Positions 1 through 7,970 of a DNA stretch of 64,000 bases are shown piece by piece. The DNA comes from Psychrobacillus glaciei (GTDB taxonomy: Bacteria > Bacillota > Bacilli > Bacillales_A > Planococcaceae), in assembly GCF_008973485.1 (NCBI RefSeq), contig NZ_CP031223.1, positions 3,162,001 to 3,226,000 of the forward strand. The letters run 5' to 3'. The notes below the pieces were generated by a model. That model was not told where the DNA came from and did no database searches. It was given only the letters and a program-made list of their open reading frames with translations. Every line of letters begins with the position of its first letter. The first letter of the stretch is position 1. The translations under genes and the position numbers were made by a program.

Positions 1-273
1 AAATTTTTGCGATTGAGGAATACTCGAAGCAATATTGTGACCAGCTAATAATACAACTTTCACAAGCTTAATTGGCAAATTGACATTAACATTGTCATTT
101 TCAGCAGAAACAACACGTACTTTCAACATTTTGTCTGTATAGGAAGATGACTTTGGTGCAGTAGTACTTCCAGATTCTCTAACTTTTAATACTTGGATAA
201 GCTCAGATGCCTTTGCTGCATCCACTTTCCCTTCCTGTACCATATTTAATACTTTTTCAATTTCTGCATTCAT
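1..273 (-). CDS. SHOCT-like/YvlB-type hypothetical protein, 5' part only
   Basis: Open frame of 91 codons running off the left edge, so only the N-terminal part is present. The ATG at 273 follows a GGGGGA ribosome binding site. The first 30 residues (MNAEIEKVLNMVQEGKVDAA and on) form an amphipathic helical segment of the type found at the start of YvlB/LiaX-like and SHOCT-like proteins. It is followed by a Ser/Thr-rich linker and the start of a beta-rich domain. It lies 12 bases downstream of the DUF2089 gene and is probably co-transcribed with it. These pairs are common in Bacillales; a link to envelope stress is known only for some relatives and is not shown here. Confidence 0.6.
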   Translation of the reverse strand, partial: MNAEIEKVLNMVQEGKVDAAKASELIQVLKVRESGSTTAPKSSSYTDKMLKVRVVSAENDNVNVNLPIKLVKVVLLAGHNIASSIPQSQKF

Positions 274-285
274 CTCTAATTCCCC

Positions 286-651
286 CTATTCATCTTTTAA
301 AAGCTTAAGCGCTTCTTCCGAAGTTATTTCTCCGCTTTCTAACATTTCAATAACTTTTTTCTCGTCCACTTCGTTTTTCTTCTTTGTTTCGTATCCAAGG
401 GAACTAACAACCTCATTAAGTTTTCCACGAACTGTTGGATATGAAATCCCCAATTCCTTTTCAACTTCCTTAATATTGCCTCGACATGTTAGAAATACTT
501 CAACAAATCGAAGTTGTTCACTTGAAAGGGAAGCCAATTTGGATAATTCAAATTCATTTTCAATCGTTGTTTGACAATGAGAGCAATGCAGCTTCGTGAT
601 TTTTAATGTTTCACTACATACAGGGCAATGACTAATAACTGGATATCCCAT
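286..651 (-). CDS. DUF2089 zinc-ribbon/HTH protein
   Basis: Protein of 121 residues. Near the N-terminus two Cys pairs (CPVC and CSHC, about 17 residues apart) form a zinc ribbon. A middle region of about 40 residues resembles a helix-turn-helix (GNIKEVEKELGISYPTVRG), and the C-terminus repeats the short helical motif seen in the next gene (MLESGEITSEEALKLL). This is the DUF2089 arrangement; a DNA-binding regulator is the usual inference. An upstream in-frame ATG at 675 exists, but the strong AAAGGAGGG lies between the two ATGs, so the start at 651 is preferred. It is the first gene of a two-gene minus-strand unit. Confidence 0.75.
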   Translation of the reverse strand: MGYPVISHCPVCSETLKITKLHCSHCQTTIENEFELSKLASLSSEQLRFVEVFLTCRGNIKEVEKELGISYPTVRGKLNEVVSSLGYETKKKNEVDEKKVIEMLESGEITSEEALKLLKDE

Positions 652-884
652 ATAACTGTTAATCCCTCCTTTCATTTGTATTCATCATATATCATCTTAT
701 TAATAAAATCAATATGCAAATTAATATTATTAATATTTTTATTTAAATTATTAAACATGATTAATACGTACGTAAATATAGCGGTATTTGTTATTACTTT
801 GGAAATAAAACAAATGAAAAATCATCTTCTTTCTACAAAATATTTGTAATGAAAGATGCTTCACTTTAGATAATGAAATAATAG

Positions 885-934
885 AAAAAAACAGCCCACG
901 AATACCAAATGTTAATGGCTCTCGTGGACTGTTT
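885..934 (-). terminator. Rho-independent terminator after the ABC exporter operon
   Basis: A long stem (AAACAGTCCACGA pairing with TCGTGGGCTGTTT) followed on the minus strand by a T-rich tract, 10 bases after the ATPase stop codon. Confidence 0.85.
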
Positions 935-944
935 CTAATTTAGA

Positions 945-1619
945 TTATAAAACTAATCCATCTTTCATTGTAATGATATGATCCGCGTAAGGCAGCATCT
1001 CTTCGTCATGGGTTACCATTAACGTTGTAATGTTCAACGTTTTCGTCAACTCTCGAATCAATGTCATGACGTCTTTAGATCTTTTTGAGTCTAAACTTGC
1101 TGTTGGCTCATCCGCAAATAGCATTTTAGGCTTGTGGATGATTGCACGGGCAATTGCCACTCGCTGTTTTTCTCCTCCTGATAATGATGCAGGGTAAGCT
1201 TCTTTTCGATGATCCATATCTACCAATTTGAGTATTTTTTCAACTTCTTCTTTTTGTACGCGTTTGCTCGTCTTCGTTTCTGACACGTCTAGCATTAGCA
1301 TTAGTTGTTCCTCTACTGTGAGGAAAGGTACGAGATGGGATGATTGAAAGACAAATCCAAACTCGCTTGCTCTGATTTTTCGAATCTGCTCTTGGTTCAT
1401 GTTGGTCATATTTTTCCCTTGGAAGATTACTTTGCCATCTGATGCGCGTTGCAGTCCTGCGGCGATGGTAAGGATTGTACTTTTACCAGATCCAGATGCA
1501 CCTACTAAGGCTGTTATTTCTCCTTCTTTAAGAGAAAGGTTAATACCTTTTAATACCTGTTCTTCCACTTCGCCATTTTTGAACGTTTTTGTTACTTCAT
1601 CAATTGTAAAGATTGTCAT
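945..1619 (-). CDS. ABC transporter ATP-binding protein (LolD/MacB type)
   Basis: ATPase subunit of 224 residues. Walker A GASGSGKST is at about residue 40, the Q-loop lies in FGFVFQSSHLVPF, the signature LSGGEKQRVAIARA at about 140, Walker B MLFADEPTAS next, and the switch His in MVTHD near the end. A longer frame reaches back into the upstream gene, but the ATG at 1619 follows AAGGAGAGG, so this is the start. The permease stop codon is directly upstream, so the two genes form one operon. The family powers FtsX-type permeases that move peptides, lipids or lipoproteins; the substrate is unknown. Confidence 0.9.
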   Translation of the reverse strand: MTIFTIDEVTKTFKNGEVEEQVLKGINLSLKEGEITALVGASGSGKSTILTIAAGLQRASDGKVIFQGKNMTNMNQEQIRKIRASEFGFVFQSSHLVPFLTVEEQLMLMLDVSETKTSKRVQKEEVEKILKLVDMDHRKEAYPASLSGGEKQRVAIARAIIHKPKMLFADEPTASLDSKRSKDVMTLIRELTKTLNITTLMVTHDEEMLPYADHIITMKDGLVL

Positions 1620-1620
1620 A

Positions 1621-2655
1621 TTACACCTCTCCTTGTTGGATAGCTTGCAGTGGTTCAACTTTTTTAATTTGAAGACCAGAAAGCGTTGCGCCAATAAATC
1701 CGATGATTAAGAATATGATCGATAATTGAATAGTTGTTCCGAGTGTTAAACTGAAAGGCATTCCTTCAGGCGCAATCGTCGCAAAACCTTGGCTTAACGC
1801 AACGGACAATACAAGTGCAATCACGGTGATGACAATCATTTGGTACCACATCATACCGAACAATCGGCTTGTTTTAACACCTAGAGCTTTCAAGATTCCG
1901 TATAACCCAATCTTTTGAACGTTCATCATGTAGAAGAATATTGCGAACAACATACCACTAATGACAACCAAAAACCAAACAATCATATTCAGTGACATCT
2001 GTTCAGCATTGTAACTTGGAATCGTATTAAGAAATTCTTTATTAGAAAATGATTGTAGGCCCGCTACATCTTGTACTTTCTCTGTACCTGGAATGAAAAT
2101 CAATTGCATTTCATGTGTACGGTAAATTTCTTTATAGTCTTCCATATTGATGAAAGCAACAGGAGCATGACTATATTTTTGTTGATCGACAAATCCCGTT
2201 ACTTTAAATTCGCCATTAAACTGATTGTTCGTTAAGATATCTCCGACTTTTATCCCATCATCCTCCATTGAACGATCAAGGATTACTTCTCCTTTACCTA
2301 CAGATTCAAATAACTTCGAATCTGTTGAAGTAACAAAAGCAACACTATGCTGCTTCTCTTCCGTATCGTTCACAAAGCCCATTTGAATCGAAAATGCCAT
2401 TGCATCTTTCTGTTTGTTTAATATGTCTGTTTGCGCATCTACATCTATTCTCGAAAGATTGTACGTTTCATTCGCATCCGCATTCATATAGAATTGTCCG
2501 TCTGGTAAATCCTTTATCAAAGCTGCATTATCTTGGGATAGCCCATTTGATAATCCTGAAATGATAAATGTTAAAAAGCTGACTAAAAATATGATTGATC
2601 CTAATATCGTAAACTTCGCTTTATTCTTCTTCATTTCTTTCCATGCAATATTCAT
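1621..2655 (-). CDS. FtsX-family ABC transporter permease
   Basis: Protein of 344 residues with the four-helix FtsX/MacB layout. One transmembrane segment lies near residues 16-36, then comes an extracytoplasmic domain of about 180 residues, then three membrane segments between about 220 and 325. The C-terminal FtsX domain ends in a short cytoplasmic tail. The ATG is preceded by GGAGG (GGAGGCGTAAAA). It is the first gene of the operon with the ATPase. Membrane protein that probably works as a homodimer with the ATPase; no regulator is adjacent, so the substrate cannot be inferred. Confidence 0.88.
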   Translation of the reverse strand: MNIAWKEMKKNKAKFTILGSIIFLVSFLTFIISGLSNGLSQDNAALIKDLPDGQFYMNADANETYNLSRIDVDAQTDILNKQKDAMAFSIQMGFVNDTEEKQHSVAFVTSTDSKLFESVGKGEVILDRSMEDDGIKVGDILTNNQFNGEFKVTGFVDQQKYSHAPVAFINMEDYKEIYRTHEMQLIFIPGTEKVQDVAGLQSFSNKEFLNTIPSYNAEQMSLNMIVWFLVVISGMLFAIFFYMMNVQKIGLYGILKALGVKTSRLFGMMWYQMIVITVIALVLSVALSQGFATIAPEGMPFSLTLGTTIQLSIIFLIIGFIGATLSGLQIKKVEPLQAIQQGEV

Positions 2656-2962
2656 TTTTACGCCTCCGTATTTTCCTGATAACTAGAGTATATTATCGCT
2701 AGGTGAACGGAAGATGAACACAGTGTTACGCATATGTAGAATTTAGTCGAGGAATTATTATAATGAATTTTTTGAAGGAAACCACGTCTGTTGATTAACC
2801 ACTTACTTACACAAGATACTTGTAAGGAAAGCATTAAAATCTTCGTTAGAATTTGTTTGTTTTCGTTTCTATTTGGACGAAGATACAATTTCGGGCACAC
2901 AGCGTTTTTTATTACAGGTAATATAGAACGGATTTTTTCTAAAGTCCATCTTAGTTATAGCT

Positions 2963-3290
2963 AGGATTTTCGCTCCAGGGCGGACACTTTCCGCCGGGTG
3001 AGCGATGAGCCATCACCGTCGCATACGCGCCGTTGTGATGGCTCATCTGTCTCACTCATGAGGCCACTGAAAAAGTCCAATTTTCCCGAAAATGAAAATT
3101 CCATAAAAACTCATTCCCAAAAAAGTACTATTCTTAGCTACTAAAGTGGGGGTAACTCTACTTATTCTCAAGGTTTATACCTATGAAAGTGGGGGTAAGA
3201 ATTTTCAAGATTTTTAAATTCAAATTTTTAGTCACTTTTTCAGTGGCCTCTCACTCATCCGGCAGGAGTCGCCGCCCTTTCGCTCCAATC
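2963..3290 (+). repeat. GC-rich interspersed repeat, type 1, interrupted by a MITE
   Basis: Starts with TAGGATTTTCGCTCCAGG and ends with GGAGTCGCCGCCC...CGCTCCAATC. Related copies lie at 5151-5230 and, inverted, at 15907-16005. The composition is far richer in G+C than the surroundings. Similar intergenic repeats are common in Planococcaceae-like genomes. This copy is split by the element at 3060-3250. Confidence 0.7.
3060..3250. mobile_element. MITE with perfect 17-bp inverted ends and 8-bp target duplication
   Basis: The ends GAGGCCACTGAAAAAGT (3060-3076) and ACTTTTTCAGTGGCCTC (3234-3250) are perfect inverted repeats. TCACTCAT occurs immediately on both sides (3052-3059 and 3251-3258), which is the expected target-site duplication. 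The 191-bp body has no coding capacity. It carries two direct copies of AAAGTGGGGGTAA, at about 3144 and 3187. The ends resemble those of IS1182-type elements, so a non-autonomous derivative of such an IS is likely, but no parent is in the window. Confidence 0.85.
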
Positions 3291-3543
3291 AATTTGGCTT
3301 GCTGGCTATTCTGTGCGTGCCGTCGCGTCGTTACCACGGGATAGGTGCTTTCTATCATAAGATGATGCCACTTTTTGCTAATCGCAAGATAGCTACCGTT
3401 ATGTTCTATTTCCGTAGTGTACACTTTATAAGTGTCATCCCATGCCAAGTAAAATCTATATTAAGAGACAGTGGTCACATTAAAACGTGTTTTAACTTAT
3501 TCACTTATCGGTTTTTATTTTAAAGAATAATACTACATTATGT

Positions 3544-3748
3544 GGATTTAGCGCGGCGGTAAATCGCATTTGCGACGAGCTTGCGCAGGAGCAACTTCTT
3601 TTCTGCGACGAGCGAGCATGAGACTCCTGCGGGAATAGCGTTAGCCGAAGACCCACCTGAAGCGCTTAAATAGGAAGGAAGGCTAATGACGCCTCCTCCT
3701 GAGGCTGAGGAAACTCCCACGGAAAGCGAATACCAGAGCGCTAAATCC
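3544..3748. repeat. GC-rich interspersed repeat, type 2, with inverted ends
   Basis: About 205 bp bounded by perfect 11-bp inverted repeats, GGATTTAGCGC (3544-3554) and GCGCTAAATCC (3738-3748). Internal sequence includes GAGACTCCTGCGGGAATAGC, a string typical of dispersed Bacillales repeats. No gene is supported inside. Confidence 0.6.
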
Positions 3749-3980
3749 CGGTGGTTACTATTTAGATTACATGTTGCGCACTATATAAATAATGCGTTCT
3801 TTGCCGACTTTAATAAGTTCGATGCTAGTTTATATAGATACTCTGCATCGATAGAATTAAGCAGGAATTTATAGAACTATACACATTAATAACTTTAGGT
3901 AATTTTAACTATTGATACTAGAGAAACTTCCTATATAATCAATTCTTGTGTTTTAAAAAAAAGGAAAAGGATGGGGATAA

Positions 3981-4967
3981 ATGAAAAGAACCCTTACAGC
4001 AGTTTTAGCATCCGCAATGCTATTATTATCTGCATGCTCAGCAAACTCAGATACAAAAGAAGCGGAAGTTAATAAGAAAGTAGATACAAAAGCGTCAGCC
4101 GAAACTACTGTGGCAGTTAAACCACCAACAATTGAAGGTAAAGATTTTGATGAAATGGGTGGAGCAGATGCTTATGCATTTGCAGGGGATAACAAGAATT
4201 CTCGCTACTACAAAACACCAGATTTTTATCATGCAAAGTCCGATGATCAGTTACTTATTATAGAAAACTTTAAAACGTTCCAACAAACGACAGAATGGTC
4301 TTGTGGTCCAGCTACATCCTTAATGGTAGCAAATCATTTTGGTGTAACGGATTTAACGGAGATGGATATTGCTGAAAAAATGAAAGCAATGACGGATTTA
4401 GATACACCAGGAGCTAAGCCTGGTTCAGCAAACAACTTTCCCGAATACGGTTCGGATGTTGGCCAACTCAATGGTTTCTTCTCGAGTCTAGAGGGGTTTG
4501 AAGTAGTCGATACAAGCTATCGTGAGAATGTTGCAGCATCTGATTTAATTAAGGATACAGATGGTGCTACAGAAAATAACGTAGGTAACCTTCCTGCTAC
4601 ATTCACTTGGAATAGCTTATATGCTTCCGAAAACACTGATACTACAGAGGCTTGGGTAAAAGATGCAAAGGATAGCTATTTTGTAAAATGGTTAACAGGC
4701 CACATATCAAACAATCGTCCTATTATGGTCGAATGGTCAGACTGGGACGGGCATTGGCAAGCAATTATCGGTTACGATAATAATGGTACACCAGGTATTG
4801 GTGATGATATGTTAATCTTTGCTGATCCTTATGATACTTCAGATCAATGGCAAGATGGCTATTATTTCTATCCATTAGAGCGCTGGTTTGCACAATGGAA
4901 TGACCGCAACATTGCACCAAAACCATTCCAATTACAACCATATATCGTTGTTGATAAAAAGAAATAA
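3981..4967 (+). CDS. lipoprotein with C39-like cysteine peptidase domain
   Basis: Protein of 328 residues. The N-terminus has a lipoprotein signal peptide with lipobox LLSAC (Cys at about 19), so it is probably anchored outside the membrane. After a charged linker, residues about 90-325 form a papain-like C39_2-type domain. The catalytic Cys lies in TEWSCGPAT with a Gln a few residues before it, and the His in DGHWQAIIGYD, followed by an Asp (FADPYD). An AAGGAAAAGGATGGGG region precedes the ATG. It is monocistronic. It probably cleaves peptides or proteins at the cell surface; the substrate is unknown and there is no ABC transporter beside it as in bacteriocin-processing C39 systems. Confidence 0.82.
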   Translation: MKRTLTAVLASAMLLLSACSANSDTKEAEVNKKVDTKASAETTVAVKPPTIEGKDFDEMGGADAYAFAGDNKNSRYYKTPDFYHAKSDDQLLIIENFKTFQQTTEWSCGPATSLMVANHFGVTDLTEMDIAEKMKAMTDLDTPGAKPGSANNFPEYGSDVGQLNGFFSSLEGFEVVDTSYRENVAASDLIKDTDGATENNVGNLPATFTWNSLYASENTDTTEAWVKDAKDSYFVKWLTGHISNNRPIMVEWSDWDGHWQAIIGYDNNGTPGIGDDMLIFADPYDTSDQWQDGYYFYPLERWFAQWNDRNIAPKPFQLQPYIVVDKKK

Positions 4968-5150
4968 TTCAATAACTAAAAAGGTCGACTTAATTCATTT
5001 AGGTGAATTTTGTCGATTTTATTATTTAGGCCCACATCTGTTGATTAACTATTTTCTTACATTTTTGCAAAAAGGGTTCATAGAATCCATTTGCATTTAC
5101 ACGTTTTCGGTTTACTTTGGACACTTTAATAATAGTACGACTTAGTAACC

Positions 5151-5230
5151 GCTAGGATTTCCGCTCTAAGCGGACGCTTTTCGCGGCCTCGCAATGAGCC
5201 CGCTGGAGTCGCCGCCTGTCGCTCCAATCC
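5151..5230 (+). repeat. GC-rich interspersed repeat, type 1 (short copy)
   Basis: GCTAGGATTTCCGCTC at the left and GGAGTCGCCGCC...CGCTCCAATCC at the right match the ends of the 2963-3290 copy. Confidence 0.65.
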
Positions 5231-5454
5231 AATGAAGTTTGCTAGCTCAATCAGTGCGATTGTCCTCCAATATTAAGGCATATGCTCAACATTGAAATAG
5301 GGCACCATTAATAAGCACATCTCTTGCCAAGTAAAGGCTTTACTAAGAGATGTTTGTCGCGCTCGGAATAGATTTTGTCGCTTTCAAAGGGTAGTATGTC
5401 GCGTTCATAACCTGTTACGTCTCATACACCCATTTATTGGTTTTTTTAGAAAAT

Positions 5455-5575
5455 GAGGAGACTTATTGCCGGAGCGCGTCGGGCCGCATGAGCCGAAAGA
5501 TGAGACCCACTTGGGCACAGCACGTGTTGGCTCATGCAAGGTGCGGCAAGCGCGGAGGCATACTGCGCACAATTT
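5455..5575. repeat. GC-rich repeat, third type
   Basis: GC-rich 120-bp block in AT-rich DNA (GCCGGAGCGCGTCGG...GTGCGGCAAGCGCGG) with internal complementarity (ATGAGCC / GGCTCAT). It resembles the dispersed repeats upstream; no gene is seen. Confidence 0.4.
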
Positions 5576-5753
5576 CTAAAATATAATTTGTTGGTTAACT
5601 TTAGTTAATTCACATATGTTATTGGGAATAATTAGCTAATCAACAGACGTAATTTAGAGCAGGTATTCAAGTTAAGACTTTTTTCAAGAGTAATTTCTTT
5701 TCTTCCGTATATTGTTGATAATTTCTTCATTAGATTAGATTTCCCTTTTCAAT

Positions 5754-5805
5754 AAAAAAGTGTTTTCTTTCTACAGAATTTCATCTGTAAAAGAAAACAC
5801 TTTTA
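5754..5805. terminator. terminator after the EamA transporter
   Basis: AAAGTGTTTTCTTT pairs with AAAGAAAACACTTT around a loop; T/A tracts on both sides make it potentially bidirectional. It shares the loop motif CTACAGAATT with the terminator at 7893-7942. Confidence 0.8.
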
Positions 5806-5814
5806 TTCATAAAT

Positions 5815-6783
5815 TTAAGAAACACTTTCTTGTAAGCTTCTTTTGACCTGCTTTGGAGCATCTATCTTCTGTCGCATTCTGACAAAAATATTATTAGAAA
5901 TTAAAGCGAATATGATGAGCCCGACACCTATTACTTCATAAGATGTAATTTCATTGCCTTGAATACCCGAAATAACAAGCGTAGTAACAGGAACAAAGTT
6001 AATAAACAATAGACCATTTAAAGGAGAGAGGATACTAACTCCAATATTCCATCCTAGCAAGGCAATAACCCCAGGAAAAATAATCATGAAGGATAAATGC
6101 GGACTTACAATTTTGATTGTTTCCATTGTCGGTAAATCTATCTTTCCAGAAAGAGTTAATACAAAAACGATTACAGCCGCAGTTCCTGTTCCTAATAGAC
6201 AGCTTAACGTTGAATAGCGTAGCGCAGACCAACCTCTAAACTTATTTCCTCCCATTGTATAAACAACCCATCCAATAACCGCTAATAAAATAAGGAAAAA
6301 TGGAATGATATTATCTGTCGCAGATAAGAACGCACTTAAGTTTCCTTTCGTAATAACGAGCAAAGCGCCAATAAAAGCTAGTAATACACATACTAATGTG
6401 AATGTAAATGGTCTTCTTCTATGTAGTATCCAAAATATTACTATAGATATCATCGGCATTAAAGATTCCATAATAGAAGCAACCATTACCCCTGGCCCTC
6501 CTAAGAGATTTTCTCCAAAAAAGATTAGTAAGTTATATACAGTAAATGCCATTGTACCGAAAAACCACAATAGTATCCCTTTTCCTTCAAATCGAAATGC
6601 CTGTTTACCTTCTTTCCATAAAAGAATCACAACTAAAATAGCTGTTACTGTACCATAACGGAAAATAGTAAAGTAAAACGGATCAATGTATTTAAAAGCA
6701 TCATGCGCGACAGGAAACATAGCACCCCATGACACACTAGCAATAAAACATAAAAAAGTACCTAATAAAATATTATTTTTCAT
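5815..6783 (-). CDS. EamA/DMT-family transporter
   Basis: Protein of 322 residues with about ten hydrophobic segments arranged as two EamA repeats of five. The first begins with NNILLGTFLCFIASVSWGAM, typical of the family, and the second starts near residue 160. It ends in a basic tail. GGAGA stands 11 bases before the ATG. These inner-membrane permeases export amino acids or other metabolites; the substrate cannot be told from sequence. It is divergent from a LysR-type regulator, the usual arrangement for an exporter induced by its own substrate. Confidence 0.87.
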   Translation of the reverse strand: MKNNILLGTFLCFIASVSWGAMFPVAHDAFKYIDPFYFTIFRYGTVTAILVVILLWKEGKQAFRFEGKGILLWFFGTMAFTVYNLLIFFGENLLGGPGVMVASIMESLMPMISIVIFWILHRRRPFTFTLVCVLLAFIGALLVITKGNLSAFLSATDNIIPFFLILLAVIGWVVYTMGGNKFRGWSALRYSTLSCLLGTGTAAVIVFVLTLSGKIDLPTMETIKIVSPHLSFMIIFPGVIALLGWNIGVSILSPLNGLLFINFVPVTTLVISGIQGNEITSYEVIGVGLIIFALISNNIFVRMRQKIDAPKQVKRSLQESVS

Positions 6784-6851
6784 AAAAACAAAATCTCCTT
6801 CTCGGTTTTCCCTTATACATTAAACTTCATAAACTACTATCATGTAAAACG

Positions 6852-6879
6852 AATAATATTGATGTTTAATATCATTATT
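6852..6879. promoter_or_regulatory. candidate LysR operator between eamA-like and lysR-like genes
   Basis: An AT-rich dyad (AATAATATTGAT and its mirror ATATCATTATT) in the 139-bp divergent intergenic region. Position and symmetry fit a LysR-type box. The assignment is inferred from placement only. Confidence 0.4.
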
Positions 6880-6922
6880 AGTGATACCATAGAGAACATG
6901 CATGTTAGAAGGGTGTTTAAAA

Positions 6923-7801
6923 ATGGAGTTTAAAGATTTAGAGATTTTTCAAAAGGTCGCCGAAAAAGGGACTGTCACAGAAGCTGCAAAAGAATTAAGT
7001 TATGTACAATCAAATATCACATCGAGAATTCAAAAGCTAGAAACAGAGTTAAACACTCCATTGTTTAACCGACATAACCGTGGAATGAGTTTAACACCCG
7101 AAGGAAAAAAACTATTAGTATATTGCGAGAAAATACTATCGCTTACAAACGAAATGAAAAAAGTGGTGCAAAGTAAAGAAGAACCGTCTGGAAAATTAGA
7201 AATTGGCACAGTAGAAACTGTCATAAAACTACCTACTATATTATCTACTTATACGAAAAAGTATAAAAACGTTGATTTTTCCCTTTTCTCAGGAGTTACG
7301 GAAAAGTTACAGGAGAAAGTGTTGAACCACCGTTTGGACGGTGCCTTTGTAACGGAGACAGACATCCATCCTGATTTAATCGCTCACGATGTTTTTCAAG
7401 AAGAGCTTGTTTTAATATCGGATATGAACACGATATCCATTGAACAATTAAAGGACAAGCCATTCTTATGCTTTAGTAAGGGTTGTGGCTACCGAGCAAG
7501 ACTTGAAGCGTGGTACACAGATGAAAATATTACCCCTAAAAAAGTAATGGAATTTGGCACATTGGAAACCATTTTAAGTAGCGTTGTGGCAGGTCTAGGC
7601 ATCACATTTGTTCCAAAATCAGCCGTCTCTCACTTGCAAGCAAGAGGCCTGATCAAATGCCATTCACTACCTGAAAAATATAGTAAAATAAAAACAGTTT
7701 TTATCAGACGATCGAATACATATTTAACAACAACTATCGAGAAGTTCATCGAAACAATTGAACTTAGCAAAGGCGAAACATCTGAGCTACTGTCTTTTTA
7801 G
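6923..7801 (+). CDS. LysR-family transcriptional regulator
   Basis: Protein of 292 residues. The N-terminal winged HTH (about 1-60: EFKDLEIFQKVAEKGTVTEA, then SRIQKLETELNTPLF) is canonical, followed by a linker helix and a periplasmic-binding-protein-like effector domain. An earlier ATG at 6902 is in frame, but GAAGGGTG sits between the two, so MEFKDL at 6923 is the start. It is divergent from the EamA exporter and probably controls it. Confidence 0.9.
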   Translation: MEFKDLEIFQKVAEKGTVTEAAKELSYVQSNITSRIQKLETELNTPLFNRHNRGMSLTPEGKKLLVYCEKILSLTNEMKKVVQSKEEPSGKLEIGTVETVIKLPTILSTYTKKYKNVDFSLFSGVTEKLQEKVLNHRLDGAFVTETDIHPDLIAHDVFQEELVLISDMNTISIEQLKDKPFLCFSKGCGYRARLEAWYTDENITPKKVMEFGTLETILSSVVAGLGITFVPKSAVSHLQARGLIKCHSLPEKYSKIKTVFIRRSNTYLTTTIEKFIETIELSKGETSELLSF

Positions 7802-7892
7802 CCTTATAAAAAATCCATTAAATAGCAGAACGCAACAAACAACATTCTTCTGTCACAGTAGAGAAAAATTTTTTTATATTCCATGTCACCAA

Positions 7893-7942
7893 AAAAACGT
7901 CTCCTTTCTACAGAATTATGTAGAAGAAGACGTTTTATTTTT
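7893..7942. terminator. bidirectional terminator between lysR-like and anti-sigma genes
   Basis: AAACGTCT...AGACGTTT stem with A-tract before and T-tract after; it serves the convergent genes on both sides. Confidence 0.8.
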
Positions 7943-7970
7943 TCATTTCATTGGTTCTTGTATTCCTACT

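Larger units (their letters stand above)
2690..3960. other. gene-poor, repeat-rich interval
   Basis: No credible gene was found between the FtsX permease and the C39-like lipoprotein. Short open frames here lack ribosome binding sites and fall in GC-rich repeats. The interval holds two GC-rich repeat elements and one MITE, annotated separately. The segment around 2785-2950 (TCTGTTGATTAAC and following) has a diverged copy around 5035-5150. Confidence 0.6.
4968..5753. other. gene-poor interval with GC-rich repeats
   Basis: No supported gene. It contains the repeats at 5151-5230 and 5455-5575 and a diverged copy of the TCTGTTGATTAAC segment (about 5038). A hairpin (CATCTCTTGCC...GAGATG) lies near 5310-5355. 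Confidence 0.5.

Noticed and set aside
2658-2900. 80-codon minus-strand frame as a gene
   Set aside because: No ribosome binding site, Ser/Cys-rich low-complexity sequence, lies in a repeat-containing gap.
3251-3874. Several short frames in the GC-rich repeats
   Set aside because: They follow repeat sequence, overlap on both strands and have no translation start signals.
6035-6658. Open frames inside the EamA gene
   Set aside because: Shadow frames of a clear ten-helix transporter.
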